Positions 21,701 through 30,996 of a stretch of 64,000 nucleotides of DNA are shown piece by piece. The position numbers were made by a program, and so were the translations under genes. Numbering within the stretch: position 1 is the stretch's first letter; every line of letters begins with the position of its first letter. Origin of the DNA: Metridium senile (taxonomy: Eukaryota; Cnidaria; Anthozoa; Actiniaria; Metridiidae); assembly GCA_949775045.1 (NCBI GenBank), contig OX459098.1:19186281-19250280 (forward strand), in the 5' to 3' direction. The notes under the pieces were generated by a model, which was given only the letters and a program-made list of their open reading frames with translations, was not told the origin of the DNA and did no database searches.

Positions 21701-24700
21701 TTACCGCTTTTTGGCATGGCAATAGAGGAAAAACACTGTTACATCACAATCACACCAAGGTAGGGTTTTTGGTCTGTCTGTCTGTCTGTCTTATGTGATG
21801 GCTAGTTGTTTAAATCTTTTGCACTTTCAATTCAAATCTCACAAAGTCCTCTTTGAAGTTAGTCATGTCAAACATTTTCAAATTTCTTAGTTTTCAAATT
21901 TCACAATATTTTTCAGCCTTAAAAACTTCGGTCAGAGATGCTGCTACAACAAAGAGGGTAACCTACTTGTTGGTTATGAAGATAATGGTGGCTCACTTCA
22001 ACGTGTACACCATGAAGCAGACTATCCCTACGTCACTCACTACTTCCAAGATGTTTTGCCATACTATGACTGTTGCCACTGGAGCAAAAGGTTGTGCAAG
22101 ACATACTACAAGAAACGCCCCTCGGATGATGGAACAACATACACACCCCCAAGACCAGGTAGGTCGATCGATTTTCGATTGAATAGACAACCCAGACAAA
22201 CACGGGTTGACTCAGTTGGTAGAGAGTTAGTCTTTAATTTGTGCCCAGAGTATGATTTTTGCGAACAATAAAGGTAAGTAAGTAAAGTATGTAAAAAACT
22301 TTATTTATAGAGGGTAGTACTAAATAGCTAAAAGCCAATAAACTTGTGGCCCTCATAAAGGAAGGACCAGGTGATTTCGCGCGCGCACTTCCGGCTAGTG
22401 TAAGCGAATCAGACGCATTTGTGTTCCAAAAGTTCCAAGATAGCGTCGTTCGAGAGAGTTATTTCCCGTGTTAACCCTCGGTAAATCACCCTTAAAATAA
22501 CTTTACATTCAAAAGTTCTATGTTACTTGAACAATAAAAGTTCACTGCTGCATGCTCTATCAGGGATAAAAAAGAAAAAAAAACGCAACTGCCTAAAAGT
22601 ATCCGAAATTGTTTTTTTTCTCGAGGCGCCAATTTGGAACTATTCGTTTTGACAAACAATCCTTTGCGCGCTTCGAAGCGAGATCACCTGGAATATGAAA
22701 TGCTCAAGTCGACCATTGTCAATAACAGTTGGCACGATGCTAGTTCCTCCCATAGTGACCATTTCATTTTTTTTTTTTTTTTGTAAAAAGAACGGCTCCC
22801 CTTTCGACTTTACATTATATTAATAATATACCCTGCGTTGTATCGGAACTGTATTCTGTTTACGAAAACACATATTCCGGATACATTTCAGGCTATCCTA
22901 CATATCAATGTTGCTGTGAAATTAAATGATAAGGGCATTGCATTACTTATAAAAATACGTAACAATGATTGGTAGTTTTGCATATGTGAAAGTTTGAAAA
23001 TTATATATTTGTATTGTTTAGCTGCAACATTTGGTGAGCCTCATATGATTACCCTAGACGGTGTCCAATACACATTCAACGGTTATGGAGAGTACATCGT
23101 ACTTAAAATCTCTAATGATAAATTTATGCTGCAAGGACGAATGGAGCAACTCAAGCCGATTAATGGAACATCAATCAATGCAACAGTGTACACAGCGTTT
23201 GCAATGAAATCACTTGAATCTGATGCAGTACAGGTTAGACTAGTTGTCCTAAATTATCAAATCTCCTTCTATTTAAGGATACGGTCCACGTTCGCGGGGT
23301 GCTTTCAGATGTTCTCAGTTAAAAATGTGTTTACCACGTCATTTTACAATAATAATAGACAAATTATATATAATTTTAAAGCTTTTATGATATGATATAT
23401 ACTTTGTCTATCTTTATTGTAAAATGACGCACTAAGCAATTTATGACTGAGAGCACTCCGCGAAAGTGGGACGTATCCAATTAATTCTGATTGGTTCATG
23501 TGCGTGGTTTACTGAGAGCACACGTCACTCACGGTTACGTGTTGATCAACTATGTGAATTTGTATAACTTTATAAAAGAAGTATAAAACACTTGCTTGCT
23601 CTCTTGTGTGCAGTTATAAAGCTCTCGCGGACTGTCAAAACACTCGAGGAGTGTTGAGAAGCACTCGGTGATTCGTGCTGAGGTTCTCTTAAAATCTCTC
23701 TTGAGTTTGCAACTGCAAGTACACATATACACTACAAGCACTTGTTTTCTATTTCTTCATTATCACTAATGGACTATAAAATATTCTTAGATTGCATTGA
23801 CCGACCTTGGAGATATCGAAGTAACAGTAAATCAAGAAGAAAGGCAGTTTGACAGTGATGGGATAATCTTGTTTTTCAATGGTGCCGTCAAAAGAAAACC
23901 AAATACATCCAAATATTCTGTAACATTCAGAAATGGTGTCAGGGTGACGGTAGAGAAGGAGACACAGTTACTGCAATTAATGGTTAAACTGCCAGATAAA
24001 TTTCTTGGTAAATTGATATAATTGTTTTATTTGATGTTGTTATGATATGCCATAGCGTGGCTGGTTTGATGCCTGATTTATCGGTTGGCTGAATGACTGG
24101 TTATTTGTTGTGGTTGTTCTTGGTTGATTATTTGTGTGTTTTTCTTCTTTTTTACACATTAATGAATTAATGAATTAATGTTTATTCGTATTATATGTAT
24201 TAATTCTGTCTCAGGCAAAACAAGTGGATTGTTGGGATTTTTTGATGATAACAAAGAGAAGGAGTTTCTCCTACCGAATGGAACCTTTTTGAAAACATCA
24301 TCAGATGCAAAGACACTTCATTATAACTTTGGTCTTAAATGTAAGTCAAACCATCAAATCATCGGTTATTTAAAATTTAAACATATTTCCAAAAAAAAGG
24401 TTTATCCCAACACACTATTATTCCATTTCAAGAGTTGTAATATTATACATTATTATCCAACTAGGACGATGAAAATATCGCAGGACGGGACTGGATCGAG
24501 TAAAAAAATATCCAGCGATATTTTTACTCGTCTATCTAGCCTTCAAGTAAACAATATTTTGCTTTATAAAAGAACAAAAACCTTTTGATTTGATAAGAAA
24601 TAACTTATTAAACAGTTTGATGTGTAATATGGCTGGATATTTTACTCGTTAACTTACAATTGGTTACTACAAATACAGCGTTTCACTAGTAAAATATCCA

Positions 24701-26783
24701 GCCATATTACACATCAAACTTTCTAATAAGATATATATAGACCCTATGCAAAAAGAACAAGGGACTGGGAATGAGCAATACGAAACACGACAAACAAAAC
24801 TATTTCAATAACATTTTTCATCATATTACACAAGAAAGATTGAGAATGTATAAAAAAGTAATTCTGTCATTTATTGAATCACTGCAGAGTTGAAATGTAC
24901 CAAAAACGTGAAATCAAAAAGTGCAAATGTTAAGCGAAATCTTTGTAAATTCAAAACGCTGTAGCTTTGTATCATTTTAAGTTATTGCATTGAACTTTTT
25001 GCAATAGAGACATTTTTTTTACACGCGCGATCCATCTTATGAATGCTATAATTTGAGAGTTTTGAGAAGTAAATCCCATTTTTATTTTATTATGCTGTGA
25101 TACATAGATTATTGCCGCGCGCGCATCTGACTTCTTCCCATCAAAAATTAAAGGAGTTCCAGTTCTGGTATAATCATTGCGCCATCAAACCCAACTGCAA
25201 CAATCTCTTAGCGAAAGTGTTATCCTTATCATTAGCTAAAGAAATCCGTCAAAGATTTCAATTTTGATATAGTTTATTATAGCTTTGATTGTTGATACTT
25301 GCAGGGGCAGTAGATGTCAATGAATCTCTCTTTAACTACTATGGAGACAGAAACCATTCTTACTTTCATAAAGACAACTTCGTGCCCATGTTTTTTGATT
25401 ATGATAACCTGACATTTAACGACGCAAATCTAGAGAGAGAAGCACGACGTGTGTGTCAAGGTGACGTGCAGTGTTTGGTTGATGCTATAGCTACCGGTCA
25501 ACCAAGTTTTGGAGTGTTCTCCAGAAATATTACCAATGAGTACAAGCGTACCTTAAAGTTGACAATGAAAAAAGGTGAGGCAATTCTTTGGGTAGTCATT
25601 TTTGGCCATTTTGGATGCGTCATAGCACGGTAAGGAGGAAACTTCACAGGATTACTTGCTAATTTAAATTACCCAGCATACGCATGGGCAGAAAGCTTTT
25701 CTGCACCAAATGGCGTCTGTATTTATAAAACAATGTTTACCAAAAAACAAATATAGGGGGGAAATATGTAATTATATAATGTTTTTGCTTAATTCAGTAA
25801 GTCATTTCTTATTTAATATTTTTGGACTTACAGAGTGACATTCATTATTCAACAGCTTTCAGCTCTAGTAGAGACATTTCTCCAAGCCGGATAAGATTTG
25901 CCTGGTTCATTCCTTGTGTTTTCCAGCCAGCTAGTGCATTTATTAATAGCTAAATTATCGGCATAAAATAGGGTACATTTTGGTTCCAATCATAGATATA
26001 CACCCTTTCCGAAAAACCACCCGTGTCACCCGTGAAGTGAAATGCCTACAAGCTAGTCGCGCAGGGGATTATGGATTAGCTATGTATACTTTATTAAAAC
26101 GCAGGGATTTCATGCCCTCATTGCAGCACTTGTCATTATGTTATTGCGAAATGTCCATTCTGACTTATCAAACAACAAGAAAGGCGTTCCGAATGCAGAT
26201 TTAGTTTCTGAACTGATCCATGATCCTTGTTATTCTAATAACAAATATGGGCAGTTTCTGGCCATGGCAAGTGATCGCGGCTTTCTCACGTCAACGCTTG
26301 TAACATTTGTTTTGTTCAATAGATTGCACACCACTCTCTCCTAACTTTGACAATGGATTGATGCTGAGAAATGACTCGAAGGAAGGGGAAATCCAATACA
26401 CATTTAAGTGCAATGACAATATTGTTTTAAATGGTTCAAGTGTGATATCATGCAAAAATGGAATATGGAATGGAACCAAGCCAAGTTGCAAAGGTTGTTT
26501 GTTTGTTTAATTTTTTATATGTTTGTTTGCCTGTTTTCTGTCCGTTTGCTTGTTTGTTTCATTTGTTTGATCGTTGGTTTGTGCCTCGTTTGATTGTTTG
26601 TTTGTTTGTATGTATGTTTGTTCGTACGTTCGTCTATTTGGTATTTTTGTATTTTTTATTTGCTTGTTTGTTAGTTGGTTGGTTAATTGATTGTATGGTT
26701 GGCTGTTTGGTACGGTTGGTTGGTTGGTTGGTTGGTTATTTGGTTAATTGTTTGGATGTTTGGTTGGTTGGTTGGTTGGTTGG

Positions 26784-26843
<60 letters not shown>

Positions 26844-27893
26844 ATGGTTGTTTGGTTGCATGGTTGCTTGGTTGTTTTGTTGCTTGGTTGCTTGGTTGCT
26901 TGGTTGCTTGGTTGCTTGGTTGCTTGGTTGCTTGGTTGCTTGGTTGCTTGGTTGCTTGGTTGCTTGGCTGCTTGTTTGCTTGGTTGCTTGGTTGCTTGGT
27001 TGCTTGGTTGCTTGGTTGCTTGGTTGCTTGGTTGCTTGATTGCTTGGTTGCTTGGCTGCTTGGCTGCTTGGTTGCTTGGTTGCTTGGTTGCTTGGTTGCT
27101 TGGTTGCTTGGTTGCTTGGTTGCTTGGTTGCTTGGTTGCTTGGTTGCTTGGTTGCTTGGTTGCTTGGTTGCTTGGTTGCTTGGTTGCTTGGTTGCTTGGT
27201 TGCTTGGTTGCTTGGTTGCTTGGTTGCCCGGGGGGAAGGGGGGGGGGGGGGGTACTCCCTTTGTCCAAGTGGTAAGGTTGATCGGCGGAGGTTTTGAAAA
27301 TGACCCCTAAAAGGTACACACAGATAAAAATATCCGATAAAGCCTTTTCGATTTCTACCCCAACATTAACAAAGCAACAAAACAGAGTAAAAATGACTCT
27401 TAAAGGTACGAAATCATGTTACGTAACTGATTTTTGAGTCAGAGCCCTAAAAGGACCCTAAAAGGTACGCACAGGAAATATGTTTATATATAATTACCCT
27501 AAAAGGTACGTCGATCACCCCTACCACTTGGACAAAGGGAGTACACCCCCGGGCTTGGTTGCTTGGTTGCTTGCATGGCTGTTTGGTTACTTGGAAGAAA
27601 TCTTACGCAACTAATAATCTTTCATTTAAGGAGTAAAGAAAGTCAAGATAGAGGAAAATGATGCAATGAAACTGATCAAAGTCATAGCTATTTCAACTGC
27701 ATGTGGTGCTGTCTTCATTGCTGTTGTTGTGGGTACCCTGTGCTACATGCTCAAAAAATCCCAAAGGAGAATCGTTGAGCGAACACAGAAAAAGGAAGAA
27801 ATAGGAGAGGAGAATCGTGGTCAAGCCATGTCATCTTTGGATCTCTCAAAATCTGGCTACCCTGGAAATCCTAAAGCTGCATGGAAAGCTTAA
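15281..27893 (+). CDS. SUSD2/mucin-like type I membrane protein (NIDO-IPT-AMOP-VWD-Sushi-TM), 15 coding exons, 1047 aa
   Basis: Exons read from GT-AG sites with matching phases: 15281-15481, 17275-17553, 18225-18368, 18614-18782, 19768-20025, 20283-20559, 21117-21292, 21621-21759, 21917-22158, 23022-23233, 23791-24007, 24215-24340, 25305-25574, 26323-26493, 27631-27893. The total is 3144 bp with a single open frame. Domains in order: signal peptide (1-22), NIDO (about 25-262), IPT/TIG-like (about 265-351), AMOP (about 485-625), VWD (about 630-815), Sushi (905-959), one transmembrane helix (about 978-1001), basic stop-transfer and a cytoplasmic tail of about 46 residues. Family knowledge: SUSD2, MUC4 and coral mucin-like matrix proteins share the AMOP-VWD core and are cell-surface adhesion proteins; the partner here is unknown. 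The start is the ATG preceding a good signal peptide; an in-frame TTG 15 bases upstream is not credible. Additional non-coding 5' exons are possible. Confidence 0.9.
15482..17274 (+). other. Intron 1 (1.8 kb)
   Basis: The donor is TATGTAAGT and the acceptor ATTAAG. It contains a 154-bp MITE (16791-16944) and, at about 17000-17130, CAACTTCAACTATTTATTCA, likely the inverted 3' terminus of a LINE or SINE. The rest is AT-rich with no supported exon. Confidence 0.7.
16791..16944. mobile_element. 154-bp MITE in intron 1
   Basis: AGACTACGAGTAGT at the left end is inverted at the right end. A second matching block, CCAGAATCAGTG, is inverted as CACTGATTCTGG near 16905. The minus-strand frame of 105 codons across it is a by-product. 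Confidence 0.75.
17554..18224 (+). other. Intron 2
   Basis: AT-rich, with TAATATTTAATA repeats around 17690-17760. No element or exon recognised. Confidence 0.6.
19617..19734. mobile_element. 118-bp MITE in intron 4
   Basis: CACTTAATGACTGGTCCCTC at the left is inverted at the right (GAGGGAAACC-type ends with CAGTCATTAAGTG). CTCGGGAAAC occurs four times in alternating orientation, giving a nearly complete hairpin. Confidence 0.75.
19768..20559 (+). CDS. Exons 5-6: IPT/TIG-like domain and linker
   Basis: Residues 265-442. Exon 5 reads as a short beta-sandwich with [12 protein letters not shown], a second Cys in ILCKF, a third in VRCTPP and the ending [15 protein letters not shown]. This is the usual layout of the IPT/TIG or Ig-like segment between NIDO and AMOP in MUC4-like proteins. 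Exon 6 (92 codons) contains [12 protein letters not shown], resembling the 'W-p-l' region that precedes AMOP in this family. The phases are 1 into exon 5 and exon 6, and 2 out of exon 6. Confidence 0.75.
20068..20202. repeat. Hexanucleotide microsatellite (CCATTG)n, about 22 copies, intron 5
   Basis: 135 bp of uninterrupted CCATTG repeat occupies half of the 257-bp intron between exons 5 and 6. All three forward frames read through as dipeptide repeats, which is spurious. Confidence 0.95.
20745..20966. repeat. Tetranucleotide microsatellite (TTGA)n/(TTGG)n, intron 6
   Basis: A GATT/TTGA block is followed by a long TTGG block interrupted once by TTGA, then GATT again. Confidence 0.9.
21117..22158 (+). 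CDS. Exons 7-9: AMOP domain
   Basis: Residues 443-628. The AMOP core starts with C-x2-W (CKDW) near the end of exon 7. It continues through [16 protein letters not shown] in exon 8 (the usual CPCTLxQAxxDxGRF position) and the strongly conserved [12 protein letters not shown] in exon 9. [21 protein letters not shown] and the closing [14 protein letters not shown] follow. The Cys pattern (CC, CC, C) is intact. AMOP is an extracellular domain of adhesion proteins such as MUC4, SUSD2 and isthmin. Confidence 0.9.
22377..22691. mobile_element. MITE in intron 9
   Basis: CCAGGTGATTTCGCGCGCGC at the left and an inverted GCGCGCTTCGAAGCGAGATCACCTGG-type end at the right. The pairing is imperfect, the size is 315 bp and there is no coding content. 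Confidence 0.5.
23022..25574 (+). CDS. Exons 10-13: VWD domain and post-VWD region
   Basis: Residues 629-903. VWD hallmarks: [20 protein letters not shown] at the start of exon 10, then beta-strand-rich exon 11, then [11 protein letters not shown] and LLPNGTFL in exon 12. The stretch 629-813 has no cysteine at all, unlike the multi-Cys VWD of gel-forming mucins but as in the MUC4/SUSD2 branch. The cleavage-site equivalent is GEPH, not GDPH. Exon 13 adds a 90-residue segment with two cysteines ([17 protein letters not shown]), a helix typical after VWD in SUSD2-like proteins. Confidence 0.85.
23277..23478. mobile_element. 202-bp MITE in intron 10
   Basis: TIRs begin GGATACG and contain TTCGCGG; the right end reads CCGCGAAAGTGGGACGTATCC. 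An inner stem, GTCATTTTACAATAA against TTATTGTAAAATGAC, lies around 23338-23428. Confidence 0.7.
24614..24720. repeat. Perfect 33-bp inverted repeat (hairpin), intron 12
   Basis: AGTTTGATGTGTAATATGGC begins a 33-bp arm (24614-24646) repeated exactly in inverse at 24688-24720 around a 41-bp loop. A second small palindrome with ATATCCAGCGATAT lies at about 24500-24528. A relative of the 11841 foldback end is at about 24763. Confidence 0.85.
25575..26322 (+). other. Intron 13, with unexplained open frames
   Basis: Overlapping forward frames at 25980-26204 and 26138-26344 have rather normal amino-acid composition, including [15 protein letters not shown] and [11 protein letters not shown] recognise no family. 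They are not needed for the main model and have no matching splice signals that I can defend, so they are left uncalled. Confidence 0.4.
26323..26493 (+). CDS. Exon 14: Sushi (CCP) domain
   Basis: Residues 904-960 are encoded by one symmetric phase-1 exon. Four cysteines are spaced as in CCP modules: CTPL, then FKCN, SCKN and SCK, with YTFKC and the W before the last Cys ([10 protein letters not shown]). Phase 1-1 CCP exons are the standard shuffled module. Confidence 0.9.
26494..27226. repeat. Intron 14 simple-sequence expansion: TTTG/TTGG, TTGC, then (TTGCTTGG)n
   Basis: After the donor (AAAG then GTTGTTTG) the intron becomes TTTG/TTGG-rich, then TTGC-rich (26786-26842), then an octamer TTGCTTGG array to 27226 with a few variants. 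Because no stop codon arises, several forward frames of 85-207 codons and one reverse frame run through it. These are artefacts. Confidence 0.9.
27227..27553. mobile_element. MITE inserted in the TTGCTTGG array
   Basis: The TIRs consist of CCCGGGGG plus GTACTCCCTTTGTCCAAGTG at the left and the inverse ending CCCCCGGG at 27553. The octamer repeat resumes directly afterwards. CCCTAAAAGGTAC recurs inside (about 27305, 27467, 27498), the hallmark shared with the MITE at 10682. Confidence 0.75.
27631..27893 (+). CDS. Exon 15: transmembrane helix and cytoplasmic tail
   Basis: Residues 961-1047 and the stop. A charged juxtamembrane stretch leads into about 24 hydrophobic residues ([20 protein letters not shown] and on), then Lys/Arg-rich KKSQRR as stop-transfer. 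The tail is Glu/Lys-rich and ends with a Tyr/Pro-containing sequence ([13 protein letters not shown]), which could be a sorting or phosphorylation site, though that is inference. Confidence 0.9.
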
Positions 27894-28280
27894 AGTTTTC
27901 ATGCACGCCACATAAAACATAATGGATATAAATTGAGGAAGGGCTACTTACATGTTAACAGCTTATAATATATGTATAAAATGTAATAGTGACAGTGACA
28001 GTAGACTTCTGAACAGTTATTTCAAGTACTAGTGCAAAAAAACCCCTCCAATATATAGTTCGTTTGTTATTAACAAGGAATGGTTTTCAGTTAATAGTCA
28101 GCGCATAGCTTTCTACGGGTATCGTAAGTGACACCGCGGTAAGTAGAAGTCGAAGAGTTTCAAAAAGAAAGCTTCATTTTTTTAATTATCCTATTTTTAG
28201 TGGCATTTTTAGTAATTGTACCAAAACTTTAAAATAATGTATATTTCTGCTATTTCTTTTCATATGGCTTTATTAAGATA
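27894..28280. other. 3' UTR and downstream DNA of the host gene
   Basis: No canonical AATAAA was found within 400 bp of the stop; TATAAA and AATATA variants are present (about 27970-28060). No other feature. Confidence 0.4.
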
Positions 28281-28496
28281 CCCTAAACGTTTACGCAGCA
28301 AGCAATTTTGTCGCGCGACAAGAGCAGCGATTTTATTGGCGATTTTATCGAGTTTGTCGCCGCAACTTTGAACATTCTCGAAATTTATTGCAACTCGCTA
28401 CGTGTTTTTCCCTCGAAATTTCGAGCATATTCGAAGTGCAGTGACAAAGCTGCGATAAAATCACCAATTCGCAACAGAATTGCTAATGTAAACGGG
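28281..28496. mobile_element. 216-bp MITE
   Basis: The ends CCCTAAACGTTTAC and GTAAACGGG are inverted. Subterminal GCGATTTTATTGGCGATTTT pairs with GCGATAAAATCACCAATTCG. The palindromic GTCGCGCGAC lies at about 28310. The short plus-strand frame here is spurious. Confidence 0.65.
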
Positions 28497-29070
28497 TCTG
28501 ATTCGAGTCAAGTTTAATTATTCGTCAATTTGTTCCACTTCGTCAGCAAAAAGGTCAAACTGTTAAGAAAAACAAATAATATTTACAATTTTTGGGATAA
28601 AAACAACATCTCACGTATACCTATATTCTGTTCTTTTAACCTTTCCCGTAGATATTAAGCACTTAACCCTTTGACGACGGCGATTATTATTGAAGATTTT
28701 ACTGTTTTTGATGCGAAAAGTTTAAAAATCGATTTCTATTCTAAATAAGGCGTTGTCAGGGAAACTGTTGCTGTTTCGAACTACCGATGGCTCAAGCTTT
28801 CCAGGAACGCCTTGATGATTTTAGCTCGTTCAATTCCGAGTCAACACTTTGACCCTGAATTGAGCTAAAATCCAGTTTATAAGTGCTTTTTTCAGTCATT
28901 TGCTACTACAAGAGCCCCTAGTCATGCATCATTAAGTTTGTCTAGGTGGTAAAGACGCTCTTTTGGACGAATTCAAAGGTGGAAGACGATTTTACAACGA
29001 AAATAGCGCCAGTCTTTGTGTCCATTCACAGTGACGGCGTTGGAGTAAAATCGCTTTCCTGGTCGTCTTG
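28497..29070. other. Left flank of the tandem array
   Basis: No gene seen. A hairpin joins TTTTAGCTCGTTCAATTC (28818) with GAATTGAGCTAAAA (about 28857). CTACTACAAG at about 28903 is inverted as CTTGTAGTAG at 29067-29076, exactly at the array edge, hinting that a decayed inverted-repeat element abuts the junction. Confidence 0.45.
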
Positions 29071-29100
29071 TAGTAGATACCAAAACCAACCAAGGCAATT

Positions 29101-29331
29101 TTATTGAGTTTCGACTTGTAAAGATGGCAATCGGTGCAATTTTTGTCCGGTTGGAGCGGGTGACTGAGCACTTATAAAAAATATGGAAAGAATTGGGATC
29201 TGGTCCATGTGCTGTCGAAACTTTGCATAATTACCCATAATGCTTTTCGTTATTAAATGGAGAAACGAGTTTTTGCGTAAGGAGTCTAGAAGAAACGGCT
29301 GTTGTGCGTCTCGTAGAAGGTGTTGGATCAT
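29101..29331 (-). other. Minus-strand frame of the unit ending in AATAAA (recurs every 1412 bp)
   Basis: A 76-codon ATG-started minus-strand frame whose TAA stop lies inside an AATAAA (29105 to 29100, minus strand). A second frame (29231-29413) overlaps it. Neither resembles a known family. The stop/AATAAA overlap is suggestive of a transcript end in the reverse direction but could be chance. Confidence 0.2.
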
Positions 29332-29732
29332 AAAAAGTTAAGAAATCAAAAGCGCTGGGTCTGACGTGTTCTGAGAATGCCGAGTTTTGTTTTCTGAATG
29401 ATATTTTTTGCACTAAATTTAGAGATGAAAAATAACGTTTACGGTGGTTGTTCTATGGCGCAAAAACGCACACTCTAACGTTCACCTTAACACAAAGGAC
29501 AGTAAATTTCACATTTTTGGATCTCAGATGATCAATTAAGTGTCAAATGTTGCCGAACTTACCACATAACACAGTCAATTAAATAATAAAGCCCTGACTC
29601 TCAAACCAAGAAAGCTAAAATTTTCGAAGTCATCATAAATAAATAAATAGATAATATCTACAACATGGAATGTAAAAGTTAAATCATTTTAGTTTGTAAA
29701 CGTTTCGAATGAAAAAAGGCTGTTTTTATCAG

Positions 29733-29772
29733 AAAAAAAAAAAGAAAAAAGAAAAAAAAAAAAAGAAAAAAA
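29733..29772. repeat. A-rich tract of the array unit (recurs every 1412 bp)
   Basis: A11-G-A6-G-A13-G-A7 followed by ACTCACGCGC. It is identical in every copy. Such purine tracts are nucleosome-unfavourable and could mark a regulatory boundary, or be the remains of a retroelement poly(A) tail. Confidence 0.85.
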
Positions 29773-29836
29773 CTCACGCGCTCTCCGTTCCCCACACCCA
29801 GCTCGTCCGAAGGGAGGAGAGAACCAGCCCCTAAGC

Positions 29837-29842
29837 TATAAA
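29837..29842 (+). promoter_or_regulatory. TATA-like box in the array unit (recurs every 1412 bp)
   Basis: GCTATAAATGG lies 91 bp upstream of the ATG of the putative first exon, after a GC-richer stretch (29773-29830) that stands out from the AT-rich remainder. It is a sequence match only. Confidence 0.3.
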
Positions 29843-29927
29843 TGGTAATTCCTATACGTAGACTAACTAAGCGTCACTCGATTTATACAATTGAAAAATC
29901 CTAGTCTTTCAGGGCAGGTTTATTGTT

Positions 29928-30066
29928 ATGCTAATCTTATTGTTCTTATTCCCAGTGGGGAGTAGGGTCAACTCGCGCATTCAATGTGATATCGCATTGC
30001 AAGCGAGTTTCATCCAAGACAACCCACACGTTGTAGGGGGTGCTTGTTTTATGCTTCGGATGGCAC
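29928..30066 (+). CDS. Hypothetical exon 1 of the array microgene (representative copy)
   Basis: From ATG the first residues are MLILLFLFPVGSRVNS, compatible with a short signal peptide or anchor, followed by about 30 residues of unknown type. A donor-like site, CAC then GTAAGA, starts at 30067 in phase 1. Without splicing the frame closes after 65 codons at 30125. The same sequence recurs in all 25 copies. No homologue is recognised. The alternative is a chance frame. Confidence 0.3.
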
Positions 30067-30226
30067 GTAAGACTGATGCATGTATCACTTTGTATTTAAT
30101 ACTCAGTGATACTTCCACTTGTTGATTATTGCTCTTGCGTTTGAAATGCATGGATGCAGTATAAACACTAGGAAAGAGTACCTAGACAGGTTGCAGAGTC
30201 GCGCTGCTGCAATCGTTGAAGGCAGG

Positions 30227-30246
30227 AAAAAAAAAAAAAAAAAAAA
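30227..30246. repeat. A20 homopolymer in the unit
   Basis: It lies within the hypothetical intron, about 45 bp before the acceptor. Its length and first base vary among copies: a G-to-A change extends it in copies 7 and 8, and it is one A shorter in copies 22-24. Confidence 0.9.
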
Positions 30247-30290
30247 GACAAAATGAATTAAATCTTACTTTCTCCTCATCCTTTTGACAG

Positions 30291-30589
30291 AAATTTTCCG
30301 TAGAATTGTATGCTGGTATACAAGTTTCCTAGTCAATTCCACTGATTACAATACTAGCAGCAAAGATCTGCAGCTTCGCTTACCGTTAGCAAGAACTGCT
30401 AAGTACCAATCTTCGCAAAATTTTGAATCGTCGTTTCGCTACAACGGGGCAAAAACATGGAATTCCGATCCCTACCTGCCAATAGTAGATACCAAAACCA
30501 ACCAAGGCAATTTTATTGAGTTTCGACTTGTAAAGATGGCAATCGGTGCAATTTTTGTCCGGTTGGAGCGGGTGACTGAGCACTTATAA
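30291..30589 (+). CDS. Hypothetical exon 2 of the array microgene, LINE C-terminus-like
   Basis: An excellent acceptor (CTTTCTCCTCATCCTTTTGACAG-type tract ending at 30290) opens a frame that joins exon 1 in phase, giving 145 residues in total. DYNTSSKDLQ, LPLARTAKYQSS and SFRYNGAKTWNSDP match the pattern at the extreme C-terminus of cnidarian LINE reverse transcriptases (Y-N-T-R, P-x-A-R-T, F-x-x-x-G-A-K-x-W-N-x-x-P). The array phase boundary falls inside this frame (30483), so copy 1 lacks its upstream part. Read conservatively this is a LINE relic; read boldly it is a captured coding exon. In copies 7 and 8 one Ser of this frame is Ala. Confidence 0.35.
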
Positions 30590-30996
30590 AAAATATGGAA
30601 AGAATTGGGATCTGGTCCATGTGCTGTCGAAACTTTGCATAATTACCCATAATGCTTTTCGTTATTAAATGGAGAAACGAGTTTTTGCGTAAGGAGTCTA
30701 GAAGAAACGGCTGTTGTGCGTCTCGTAGAAGGTGTTGGATCATAAAAAGTTAAGAAATCAAAAGCGCTGGGTCTGACGTGTTCTGAGAATGCCGAGTTTT
30801 GTTTTCTGAATGATATTTTTTGCACTAAATTTAGAGATGAAAAATAACGTTTACGGTGGTTGTTCTATGGCGCAAAAACGCACACTCTAACGTTCACCTT
30901 AACACAAAGGACAGTAAATTTCACATTTTTGGATCTCAGATGATCAATTAAGTGTCAAATGTTGCCGAACTTACCACATAACACAGTCAATTAAAT

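Noticed and set aside
22056..22271. Frame extending exon 9 past 22158
   Set aside because: A GTAGGT donor at 22159 and the AMOP ending at PPRP favour splicing to the VWD exon at 23022, which restores phase.
26458..27319. Long forward and reverse open frames of 85-207 codons rich in WLLGCLVA or QPSNQATK
   Set aside because: They arise from the stop-free TTGCTTGG octamer repeat in intron 14, lie across a MITE, and fall between two well-phased exons.
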